Assembly: GCA_003445095.1 (NCBI GenBank)
Contig: DLVS01000446.1
Coordinates: forward strand, 1-6,881
Length of the DNA stretch: 6,881 bases
Direction of reading: 5' to 3'
Origin: Verrucomicrobiales bacterium
GTDB taxonomy: Bacteria; Verrucomicrobiota; Verrucomicrobiia; Limisphaerales; UBA9464
Made by a program: the position numbers and the translations under genes. Positions 1 through 5,642 of this stretch are shown here, one piece after another. Positions within the stretch are counted from its first letter, which is position 1; each line of letters starts with the position of its first letter. The notes under the pieces are model-generated. The model had not been told where the DNA came from, searched no databases, and saw only the letters and a program-made list of their open reading frames with translations.

Positions 1-2
1 CT

Positions 3-242
3 GCGAACGAGGACTGGGCGACTAAAGCGCGTCGCTTCTTAGAGAAATGTGGCGCGGATGGGGCGTTGGACCTCGCCGACGAATGCCCGCACACGTTCGC
101 ATGGGATTCGGTTCCGAAGGTTCAGGACCAACGGAGCATCGACGTCGCGGCGCAATCCCTCTACGATGACGCCTACCGCGAGATTACCAGGCTCAAAGAG
201 TCAATTAGCGACGCGCACGACATGGCGAGGGCTGCCCGATGA
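3..242 (+). CDS. C-terminal part of an unrecognised protein (5' end outside window)
   Basis: An open frame runs from the window edge to a TGA at 240-242, giving 79 residues with no start needed inside the window. The sequence is rich in Asp, Glu, Arg and Ala. It has a short Cys-containing stretch (LEKCGADGALDLADECPHTF) and ends in an acidic/basic helix (about residues 50-79, ending HDMARAAR) that could form a coiled coil. I do not recognise the family. It ends in an ATGA overlap with the next frame, and a GAGG at 227-230 lies 8 bases before that ATG, which is the usual arrangement for translational coupling. This argues that it is the upstream member of an operon with the small ORFs that follow. 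A different longer frame crosses this stretch, but its upstream part looks like a shadow: Arg-rich and without a Shine-Dalgarno. Confidence 0.6.
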   Translation, partial: ANEDWATKARRFLEKCGADGALDLADECPHTFAWDSVPKVQDQRSIDVAAQSLYDDAYREITRLKESISDAHDMARAAR

Positions 243-286
243 ACACGCCGATTCGACTCTTAGGCGAGAAAGTAGGTGCGCGATGA
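239..286 (+). CDS. 15-codon mini-ORF coupling its two neighbours
   Basis: ATG at 239 overlaps the preceding stop as ATGA, and its own TGA at 284-286 overlaps the next ATG at 283, again as ATGA. The peptide would be MNTPIRLLGEKVGAR. A Shine-Dalgarno-like GAGG (227-230) sits 8 bases before the start, which is better than most starts in this window. Either it is a real micropeptide or leader that passes ribosomes on to the 283 gene, or it is a remnant of one gene split by a frameshift. No function can be read from 15 residues. Confidence 0.35.
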   Translation: MNTPIRLLGEKVGAR

Positions 287-486
287 CTCATGAGGAAATA
301 CTGAGGCTAATACCGGCCAATATGAACCAAAAAGAACTCACCGAGTGCGCGCATTGTTTCATGGTTCTGCATTTGGAGACAATCAGGCGAGCGGCGGAGT
401 TAGTGCGGGCGCAATCGTCGTGGCAGCCATCACCCTGCCGCCGCCGTCGTCAGAGGCGCTTCCCGCCTGGCGATCAATCGAACTAG
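283..486 (+). CDS. Small unknown protein, 67 aa
   Basis: I chose ATG 283 because it overlaps the preceding stop as ATGA and is preceded by AGGTG at 274-278. The frame is open further upstream, but that part is a shadow of the genes at 3-286. The N-terminal half (residues 1-45) looks like a folded helical domain (MTHEEILRLIPANMNQKELT, then a helix ending AAELVRAQ) with two Cys at 22 and 25 in a CAHC arrangement. The last 20 residues are low-complexity and very Arg-rich (PCRRRRQRRFPPGDQSN), either a nucleic-acid-binding tail or the product of an old frameshift. The stop lies 4 bases before the 292-aa gene at 491, so the two are probably cotranscribed. Family not recognised. Confidence 0.5.
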   Translation: MTHEEILRLIPANMNQKELTECAHCFMVLHLETIRRAAELVRAQSSWQPSPCRRRRQRRFPPGDQSN

Positions 487-490
487 CGAG

Positions 491-1369
491 ATGGCCGCGA
501 AGAAGAAACCACCGGGGCGCGCCGATGCGAAGTCGGCGCGCTCTTCTTTGAAGCGGAGCGAATGGGATTTCTCGGAATGGAACGACTGGGATTTACCAGA
601 CGGGCTGGAGTATGAACTTGCGCGAAGCAACCCACGGGTCCGAACCAATGTTGAAGCGGTGCTCGGAATGACAGTCATGGGGAAGACCCTTCGTGAGCAT
701 CTGTACGAGGCCAACGAGGCAGAATCCGAACCTGATGGTCTATGGGAAGCAGTCTTTCGCGAGGGAAAGACGTTTCGAATCTGCCCGGTTCGCAGCTTCG
801 CTTGGGACCATCCTTTTTTTCCGCATCCGTGGTCGGACGTAGGGTGGTCACTCAACCCGGACTACCGCCCGGAAGCACCTCGTGGAATTGACTTGTTCGA
901 CATAAATGACCCAAAAGACCCCATCGGCAGAGATCCAGAAGCCATCACGAATTGGGTGAAGGTAGTCGGCAAAGAACCCCGCTGTCGAACAGCTGTAATT
1001 ACCATCGACCTCGAAGCGAAACCCAAGAAGGCAGATATCAAGGCGCGCTTCGACGAGTGGCTGGACAAGAATTACCACGGAGCACCCAGGGGAAAAGCTG
1101 GTAAGGGCAGCAAAACGATTCCGTGGCATAAACTAAGAGACTTGGCCGCCCTTCGATTGAACGAGGCAGGATTCAAGTATCCCGACGCTCAAAAGTTTCT
1201 CTCAGCGGAGATGAAGAATAGGAAGGGCAAGCCGATTTCGAATGGCACGTGGCCTATCTATAGAAACGACAACAGGGGCACAGAAAATCCAGGAGGCTGG
1301 TCAAATGCGCTCAAGCGGGCTCGTGATGAAATTGCCAAAGTTGCGGATCGGATAAAGTTGCTTCCATAA
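491..1369 (+). CDS. Unknown 292-aa soluble protein
   Basis: A long, well-behaved frame starting at ATG 491, 4 bases after the preceding stop, with no real Shine-Dalgarno. The Lys/Arg-rich N-terminus (residues 1-24) suggests nucleic-acid contact. Residues 25-50 carry an aromatic stretch ending in LEYELARSNPRVR. Residues 104-120 are rich in Trp, Pro and His (WDHPFFPHPWSDVGW). Residues 167-191 form a strand-then-helix unit (AVITIDL followed by I-K-A-R-F-D-E-W-L). A basic linker (199-210) leads to a C-terminal region (211-292) that may be a helical DNA-binding unit. The YEL/F-x-R-x-NP motif plus the later hydrophobic strand and FxxWL helix resemble small hypothetical proteins, some labelled transcriptional-regulator-like, found on integrative elements of other bacteria. 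That resemblance is from memory and weak. There is no signal peptide or membrane segment. Its position before the excisionase-like gene fits element cargo or a regulator. Confidence is high that it is a gene, low on function. Confidence 0.8.
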   Translation: MAAKKKPPGRADAKSARSSLKRSEWDFSEWNDWDLPDGLEYELARSNPRVRTNVEAVLGMTVMGKTLREHLYEANEAESEPDGLWEAVFREGKTFRICPVRSFAWDHPFFPHPWSDVGWSLNPDYRPEAPRGIDLFDINDPKDPIGRDPEAITNWVKVVGKEPRCRTAVITIDLEAKPKKADIKARFDEWLDKNYHGAPRGKAGKGSKTIPWHKLRDLAALRLNEAGFKYPDAQKFLSAEMKNRKGKPISNGTWPIYRNDNRGTENPGGWSNALKRARDEIAKVADRIKLLP

Positions 1370-1408
1370 CTTCTAATAATTGAAGCAACGACGAGTGGTA
1401 GATCATGA

Positions 1409-1422
1409 GCGTCAGTTGACGC
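1409..1422. promoter_or_regulatory. 14-base palindrome at the start of the excisionase-like gene
   Basis: GCGTCA-GT-TGACGC is a perfect 6-base dyad around a 2-base centre, ending one base before the GTG at 1424. The 2-base centre is too tight for a hairpin loop, so a protein-binding operator is more likely than an RNA structure. It covers the place where a ribosome binding site would be, so a bound protein could control the downstream module; the adjacent HTH protein is the obvious candidate. A weak TTGAAG (1380-1385) lies upstream, but I see no good -10 box with it. Confidence 0.35.
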
Positions 1423-1423
1423 C

Positions 1424-1636
1424 GTGAAGGCTCTTTCGCTCACCGAAGTTCAACATCCAGCAGCGTCGGAGAAGTTCGACCTGTTCAAGTTAACCCACGC
1501 GCCGCGTGAAGTCGGGTTAGCTCCAAACACGATCCGCTCGTTATTCGCTAAGGGGCTCCGTCGCTACCATCTCGGGAAACTCGTGCTCGTGTCTCGATCT
1601 GATCTCGCCGAGTTCATCCGCAACCGAGGCGAGTAA
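1424..1636 (+). CDS. Excisionase/AlpA-like helix-turn-helix protein
   Basis: A 70-aa protein whose C-terminal 45 residues fit the short winged helix-turn-helix of the excisionase family: a helix starting PREVGLAPNTIRSLFAKGL, a hairpin (RRYHLGKLVLVSRSD) and a final helix DLAEFIRNRG. Family members bind DNA next to attachment sites to direct excision, or act as AlpA-type activators of element genes. GTG 1424 is the only usable start: an in-frame TGA lies at 1406-1408, and no ATG follows early in the frame. No Shine-Dalgarno is visible, and a palindrome occupies that position. The stop overlaps the next start as TAATG. Together with the helicase and nuclease downstream this marks a mobile-element replication/excision module. 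The N-terminal 22 residues are not conserved-looking, and no integrase is in view. A chromosomal regulator of the same fold is the alternative. Confidence 0.7.
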   Translation: MKALSLTEVQHPAASEKFDLFKLTHAPREVGLAPNTIRSLFAKGLRRYHLGKLVLVSRSDLAEFIRNRGE

Positions 1637-1845
1637 TGAGCCCCGCCGACATTCTCCAAGTGGTTGCAATGCTTCGGCGCGACTCGGCCGCGTTCACTGA
1701 CCGCCTCGCCAATTGTCCGCCGGGACCGCGACAGGCGTCCCTCAAAGAGCGGCGGGCGGAGCGCGCTATTTGGGCATCTCGGCTCGAGTTTTTCGCAGAC
1801 GACTTGGAGCGGGCTCTGGCTCCGACCGGGAGGCCGATGAAATGA
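1636..1845 (+). CDS. Small helical unknown protein, 69 aa
   Basis: ATG 1636 overlaps the preceding TAA by one base (TAATG) and has GAGG at 1626-1629, 6 bases before it. The protein is mostly predicted helix: residues 1-26 (SPADILQVVAMLRRDSAAF) and 35-62, with a Pro/Gly break (CPPGPRQ) between. It has no membrane segment. It is Arg- and Ala-rich and may be a small accessory or DNA-associated factor for the neighbouring ATPase, but this is only a guess from context. Its TGA overlaps the next ATG (ATGA), so the three genes 1424-1636, 1636-1845 and 1842-2300 are translationally coupled. Confidence 0.6.
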   Translation: MSPADILQVVAMLRRDSAAFTDRLANCPPGPRQASLKERRAERAIWASRLEFFADDLERALAPTGRPMK

Positions 1846-2300
1846 ATCCTTCCGAGGCAGTTGCGAAACGATGGGCACCGCACCTTTCCCCAACGCGGGA
1901 CGAATCTGAAGGGAGATTCGATGAGGCGTCCCCCACTCCGCCGACGCCGGCACAAACTGAGGAAGCCCTGACTTCAGAACTCCGTGGCCACCTTCTCCAA
2001 ATCCACGGCGATAAAGAAATCCAAGGTTCGGACAAGGCCGCCGCTATCGGTGCCGCCGTTGTGGCTGCCCTGAAAAGGCGTGGGCGATTCTATCACCACC
2101 GCGAGCTGAAGGATTTCAAAACGGCGATGTTCTTCGACTCGTTCGGCAAGCGCTTGTCGAAGCTTCAATCCGACTCGTTCCTCGCGTGGGTGTCCGACTT
2201 GGTGTGCATCAGTCGTTCGGACTGGCGCTTCCCGTACATCCGCACCGCGATGGAAAACGCCGCCATCGTCGATGAAAGGTCCCTCGGGATTATCCCCTAA
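1842..2300 (+). CDS. N-terminal part of an element replication ATPase, cut off by an in-frame stop
   Basis: ATG 1842 overlaps the preceding stop as ATGA and has an excellent GGGAGG (1828-1833) 8 bases upstream, so this start is firm even though the frame is open further up. The product is 152 aa. Residues 1-45 are a variable Pro/Glu-rich linker. Residues 46-152 form a compact domain with conserved-looking blocks: ALKRRGRFYHHRELKDF (76-92), AMFFDS, LSKLQSDSFLAWVSDL (105-120) and WRFPYIRTAMENAAIV (128-143). From memory, this arrangement precedes the P-loop domain in long element-borne primase/helicase-like ATPases. The frame ends at TAA 2298-2300, then stays open in the same frame through 3458. 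Read across, the two parts make one 538-codon protein, so this looks like the front half of a gene broken by a single nonsense codon. A genuinely two-subunit arrangement is possible but less likely. Confidence 0.65.
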   Translation: MNPSEAVAKRWAPHLSPTRDESEGRFDEASPTPPTPAQTEEALTSELRGHLLQIHGDKEIQGSDKAAAIGAAVVAALKRRGRFYHHRELKDFKTAMFFDSFGKRLSKLQSDSFLAWVSDLVCISRSDWRFPYIRTAMENAAIVDERSLGIIP

Positions 2301-2333
2301 GCCTTTTGGGCGTGCCGCGGTTCCCTCATCTAC

Positions 2334-3458
2334 TTGAGCAACGGAGACGGTCAACTTGTCCGCATCAGTCCAGACGGTGTCTCGCTGGAGGACAACGGGA
2401 CCGACGGAATCCTTTTCGCCGCCGGCCAGACGCTTTTCAAGTGGGACTTGGTCGAGGCCGCCGACCCGTTCGAATCATGCGCCGCCTTCGGTGGAATGGC
2501 GACGGAAGCCGACCACGGCAAGGATTTGTTCCACCTCTGGGCATACTCGCTCCCAACGGCGCCAGCTTCGAAACCGCCCATCGTGATGACCGGGTGCGTC
2601 GGTTCCGGGAAGACACGGACCTTGAAGGGGCTCACTGAGCTTTTCGGGATCCCGTGGGTGGCCCTCAAAGTTGAGGAGAAAACCGAAAGCGACTTCTGGC
2701 CGGCCGTGAATGCTGGCGGACTCCTCACCCTCGACAATGCTGACACTCGAACCCGCTGGCTTCCCGACGTATTGGCCAACGCGGCAACTGATGGGTGCGC
2801 GAGCCGTCGCCGACTCTACACCGACAGCGAAAATATAGTCCTCCGCGCCAATTCCTGGATAGGAGTTACGAGCGCGAATCCAACCTTCGGGAACGACCCC
2901 GGGCTTGCCGATCGCGTGATGATCGTTCGACTGCTCCGCCGTACGGGCGAAACGGCCGACTCCGAGCTGTCCGCAGAGATTGCCCGCAACCGGAATGCCG
3001 GCCTTTCACACTTGGCCCAAACACTCCGCGCCGCTCTGGCCGACAAAGGGCCGGTGCCCTCGGGACTGAACTCCCGCCATCCGGACTTCGCGCGATTCGC
3101 CGTCCGCATCGGTCGCGCCCTCGGGAAGGAAGACCGAGCAGTTGCCGCCCTCCGCGCCGCCGAGAAAGACAAGTCGGCGTTCTGTCTGGAAAACGACTCG
3201 ATTGCGTCTGCGCTGCTCGCCTTGGTCCAACGAGACGGCCGAGTCAGTGGGACCGCCGGCGAACTTGGGCGCCAACTGCTCGGAATCGACCCGGACCTTG
3301 AAAATCAAGTAACTCCCAAACGGCTCTCGAAGCGGCTGCTCTCGTTATGGCCACACCTTGAACAGGTTGTGAAAGCGAAACGAGAAGAAGACCGAAACCA
3401 CGTATCCCGCTACTCGTTCCGAACCCAAGACCAACCTGCGGGTTATGCGGGTTATTAA
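2334..3458 (+). CDS. P-loop ATPase/helicase domain of an element replication protein (C-terminal part)
   Basis: Numbered from a possible TTG start at 2334 this is 374 aa, but homologous-looking sequence (AFWACRGSLIY) already begins right after the TAA at 2298-2300, in frame. Residues 3-16 are a strand-rich cap (GDGQLVRISPDGV). Walker A is GCVGSGKT (87-94) and a Walker B-like strand is LLTLDNAD (130-137). A TDG-x4-RRLYTDS segment (152-165), a sensor-like TSANP (179-183) and LADRVMIVRL (191-200) with a likely arginine finger follow. Residues 285-362 resemble the winged helix that ends such helicases. This set is typical of phage, plasmid and satellite primase-helicase proteins, which unwind DNA at the element's origin as oligomers. 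The TTG has no Shine-Dalgarno, so independent translation is doubtful. The last residues (AGYAGY) are encoded by a DNA tandem repeat. Confidence is high on the ATPase class, lower on whether a working protein is made. Confidence 0.75.
   Translation: MSNGDGQLVRISPDGVSLEDNGTDGILFAAGQTLFKWDLVEAADPFESCAAFGGMATEADHGKDLFHLWAYSLPTAPASKPPIVMTGCVGSGKTRTLKGLTELFGIPWVALKVEEKTESDFWPAVNAGGLLTLDNADTRTRWLPDVLANAATDGCASRRRLYTDSENIVLRANSWIGVTSANPTFGNDPGLADRVMIVRLLRRTGETADSELSAEIARNRNAGLSHLAQTLRAALADKGPVPSGLNSRHPDFARFAVRIGRALGKEDRAVAALRAAEKDKSAFCLENDSIASALLALVQRDGRVSGTAGELGRQLLGIDPDLENQVTPKRLSKRLLSLWPHLEQVVKAKREEDRNHVSRYSFRTQDQPAGYAGY
3437..3455 (+). repeat. Two tandem copies of GCGGGTTAT at the 3' end of the ATPase gene
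   Basis: GCGGGTTAT occurs twice back to back (3438-3446 and 3447-3455), inside the last codons of the ATPase gene, where it encodes the repeated AGYAGY tail. The first 15 bases (3437-3451) recur as an inverted copy at 3529-3543. Short repeats of this type at the end of a replication gene are reminiscent of iteron-like initiator binding sites, but function is not shown. Confidence 0.6.
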
Positions 3459-3543
3459 GACCATGTTTCCATAAAGTACCTTACCCCCCCTTCGTATAGA
3501 GGACTTTTCGGAAATGAGCTCTTCAAAGCCCGCATAACCCGCA
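3437..3543. repeat. 15-base perfect inverted repeat flanking a 77-base spacer
   Basis: The arms TGCGGGTTATGCGGG (3437-3451) and CCCGCATAACCCGCA (3529-3543) are perfect reverse complements. The left arm lies in the ATPase 3' end. The right arm ends 10 bases before the ATG of the nuclease gene, over its ribosome-binding region. The spacer is non-coding and holds a run of seven C (3484-3490). The spacer is too long, and no T-run follows, for an ordinary terminator. Candidate roles are a replication origin, a binding site for the element's own initiator, or a long-range RNA stem masking the nuclease start. Confidence 0.6.
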
Positions 3544-3553
3544 AACCGACCCA

Positions 3554-3781
3554 ATGAACCCCCGCCCTCAAATCATCGTTGACTCTCGCGAACAGTGTCC
3601 GTTGGTGTTCCGGAACCTGCCGTCCGCGGTCGGAACGCTCATCACGGGCGACTACAGCTTCGCCGGCGCCGAGGAGCTCTTCGCCATCGAAAGGAAGTCC
3701 ATCGCCGACTTGGTGGCCAGCGTCTCGGCAAAATCGACCAAACCAACGATTGACGACGCTCGCCGGACGGGTGCCTCATAG
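3554..3781 (+). pseudogene. Truncated ERCC4-type (XPF/Mus81-like) nuclease
   Basis: The 75-aa frame begins with a textbook ERCC4 nuclease fold: IIVDSREQCPLVF (7-19), then GTLITGDYSFAG (27-38), then FAIERKSIADLVASVS (43-58). This provides the GD...ERKxxxD catalytic signature of metal-dependent structure-specific nucleases that cut branched or forked DNA. Family members normally continue with an Arg/Glu-rich helix (RERFERELxRLRG type) and a further strand-helix region, for 150 or more residues in total. Here the similarity stops at about residue 58 (near 3727), and a short unrelated tail ends at TAG 3779-3781. A frameshift alone does not clearly restore the expected sequence in the other frames, so a deletion or junction seems likelier. 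Following the helicase, it probably served element replication or host takeover. The catalytic residues are intact, but the fold is incomplete, so activity is doubtful. Confidence 0.7.
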
Positions 3782-3789
3782 AAGCCACA

Positions 3790-4986
3790 ATGCGTCAACC
3801 TCGAGAACTCATCCTCCGTCTTCGTCTATTTCTCGTCTCGCTGTCGATCATCCTTACCGTCGCTGGGCAGGTTATCTATGAACCTGGCGTCAATGTGGTG
3901 ACGGTAGTAGGGAAACCTGGAATTTCCGGAGACCGCGACGGAACTGGTGACGAAGTCCTACTCGACAACGTCACGGGGGTAGCGGCCATCGGTCAAGTGG
4001 GATACGCCATAAGCATCAGCGGAACGACGGCAAAGATTCGAAAGATTGTTGGTCGAACTGCTACAACAATTGCTACGTTTGAAGCGGTTCGTGGCAAGGC
4101 TGACCTTGTCGGTGACCCGGGTCGTTTGTCGCTGCTGGCGCGCGGAGACGGAGGGACATTTTCACGCATAAATCAATCAGGTAGTACTATTGGAACTCTC
4201 AATTTCTCCGAATACTGCGCAGTCGGCAGCGATAAAGCCGCACTGCCTAATGATCGTCGGACCTTGTTGTCGTTACTCGATCTTCGATCAGGCAACGCAA
4301 TATTCCTGGCGGGAGGGACTACCCCGGTTCGACGGGATGGTGTCGGGGAGTCAGCCGGATTTGAGTCGATTGTCTCGTCAGCTACGGCCGACGGTCTGTG
4401 TTATGTTAACGACAACGGCGCGATACGGACTGTGACATTTTCCGGAGAAGTCAGGACTTTGTTGCTCTCAGGAGGTGAGTATAAAGATGGGGATGCTTCT
4501 GATGCCAAAGGATTCGCCGGTAGGCCGATGGCAATCGATCAAGGCGGGAATCTAATTTTCGCCCAAGGTTCGTTTCCGACGGCAATAAGGCGGTTGTCTA
4601 AAAATGCCATTCACACTGTAGCTGGAAGTCCCAATATCAGTGCCAACTTTGACGGTGAAGGATTTAATGCCCGCTTCTCATATATTCAGGGCCTTGCTAT
4701 TGATTCTGACAATCGCTTATGGGTGGCTGACCAGAATTGCGTCCGCCTCGTCACCTTCCCCGAAAGTGAAGTATCACCGCCTCCTCAAATGGCAATTAGG
4801 CTAATTCCCGGTATCACTGTTTCGGGCGAGATCGGTGGAATCTATCGAATCGAGTTTCAAGAGGACGTGAACGATTCCTGGCAGTTGCTCCGGTTGGTTG
4901 TCCTGTCCAGGCCCGACGAAGAGTTCTTCGATTACGAAGCCCGGGGCCGGTCTCGATTTTACCGAGTTACGCCAACTAACCGCTGA
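3790..4986 (+). CDS. Secreted NHL-repeat beta-propeller protein
   Basis: A 398-aa exported protein. Residues 1-26 form a signal peptide: basic start (MRQPRELILRLR), hydrophobic core FLVSLSIILTV, likely cleavage after AG. Four NHL-like repeats follow, each of the type V-x-T-V-x-G...DG...F...GLAID...LWVAD...VR: residues 37-86, 170-215, 221-260 and 274-323. The last is the clearest (IHTVAGSPN, DGEGFNARF, GLAIDSDNRLWVAD), and some blades are degenerate. Residues 335-395 are a separate C-terminal beta domain (PGITVSGEIGGIYRIEFQ...SRFYRVTP), common at the ends of secreted proteins in Verrucomicrobia and Planctomycetes. NHL propellers usually bind protein or carbohydrate partners; the ligand here is unknown. 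ATG 3790 follows AGAAG at 3779-3783. The gene starts 9 bases after the broken nuclease and its middle is visibly more AT-rich than the element, so it probably belongs to the host side of the junction. Confidence 0.8.
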   Translation: MRQPRELILRLRLFLVSLSIILTVAGQVIYEPGVNVVTVVGKPGISGDRDGTGDEVLLDNVTGVAAIGQVGYAISISGTTAKIRKIVGRTATTIATFEAVRGKADLVGDPGRLSLLARGDGGTFSRINQSGSTIGTLNFSEYCAVGSDKAALPNDRRTLLSLLDLRSGNAIFLAGGTTPVRRDGVGESAGFESIVSSATADGLCYVNDNGAIRTVTFSGEVRTLLLSGGEYKDGDASDAKGFAGRPMAIDQGGNLIFAQGSFPTAIRRLSKNAIHTVAGSPNISANFDGEGFNARFSYIQGLAIDSDNRLWVADQNCVRLVTFPESEVSPPPQMAIRLIPGITVSGEIGGIYRIEFQEDVNDSWQLLRLVVLSRPDEEFFDYEARGRSRFYRVTPTNR

Positions 4987-5148
4987 TTCCGACTCAGCCG
5001 ATCAGATGTACGCGGTCTAAGGAATCTATTTGAGACGGTCTAGGGTTCGGGGTACGAGCCTCCTTGCCGGGTCCGACACTGAGTCTTAAATCATAATCAA
5101 TTCGCTTACCGTAATCAGGCGTTTCCGAATCGGCCCTCTCGGCTGGTC
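4987..5148. other. Intergenic spacer, no clear signal
   Basis: This 162-base spacer contains a 7-base inverted pair (GACTCAG near 4990, CTGAGTC near 5081), a loose direct repeat (CGGTCTAAGG and CGGTCTAGGG) and an AT-rich stretch at about 5087-5102 that might be a promoter for the next gene. None of these is strong enough to call separately, and I see no intrinsic terminator for the NHL gene. Confidence 0.4.
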
Positions 5149-5607
5149 ATGTTTTCCGAGTTACAGAGGATGGCGACCCAGATGAGTTCAGCAGCAATTC
5201 CAGTTCAACGGAGTCGGCTGATTTATGCCTTGGCTATTGCGCTGGTTATCGGGACTGGCCTGCTGTGGCGATCGAGCCTTCTTCCGCTCCCGAGTTTTCT
5301 CGTAAAATACGGCGGAGATTCGCTTTGGGCGCTTGCTGTGTTTCTCGCTTTCGGATTCATTTGTCGGCAGATCTCGACAGTGCGAATCGCTTTAGGAGCT
5401 GTCTGTTTCGCGTGGTCCGTTGAGTTTCTACAGCTTTATCATGCCCCTTGGATCGATGTGATTCGATCAACTCGTCTTGGCCAACTTGTGCTTGGCACTT
5501 CGTTCAATGGTCCGGATCTAATCGCGTACGTCATAGGTATCACGTTGGGTGTATTTACAGAGCGCTTCTACCTCAATCACCTCCAACTCCGCCTGGCTTC
5601 GGAGTAG
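5149..5607 (+). CDS. DUF2809-family integral membrane protein
   Basis: A 152-aa membrane protein with four hydrophobic segments, at about residues 24-40, 57-74, 78-94 and 122-138. It carries the recognisable DUF2809 pattern: GLLWR...LP.F..KYGGDSLWA (residues 37-61), VEFLQLYHAPWIDVIRSTRLG (91-111) and LVLGTSFNGPDLIAYVIGI (113-131). These proteins are small inner-membrane proteins of about 130 residues with no established function. ATG 5149 gives the longest form but has no Shine-Dalgarno. ATG 5182 (MSSAAIPVQ) has AGAGGA at 5165-5170 and would give 141 aa, close to the usual family length, so it may be the true start; ATG 5170 is also in frame. No operon partner is evident: the next relic lies on the opposite strand, converging 35 bases away. 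Confidence 0.85.
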   Translation: MFSELQRMATQMSSAAIPVQRSRLIYALAIALVIGTGLLWRSSLLPLPSFLVKYGGDSLWALAVFLAFGFICRQISTVRIALGAVCFAWSVEFLQLYHAPWIDVIRSTRLGQLVLGTSFNGPDLIAYVIGITLGVFTERFYLNHLQLRLASE

Positions 5608-5642
5608 GACCCACCAGTTCGGAAGTTCAGTGTCCACAAGCT

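Noticed and set aside
430..855. Minus-strand 141-aa ORF
   Set aside because: It lies wholly antisense to the well-supported 491-1369 gene, and its composition looks like a shadow.
3437..3543. Inverted repeat read as a terminator for the ATPase gene
   Set aside because: The 77-base loop is too long and no T-run follows the right arm.
4990..5087. 7-base inverted pair GACTCAG/CTGAGTC in the spacer
   Set aside because: Too short and too widely spaced (about 85 bases) to distinguish from chance.
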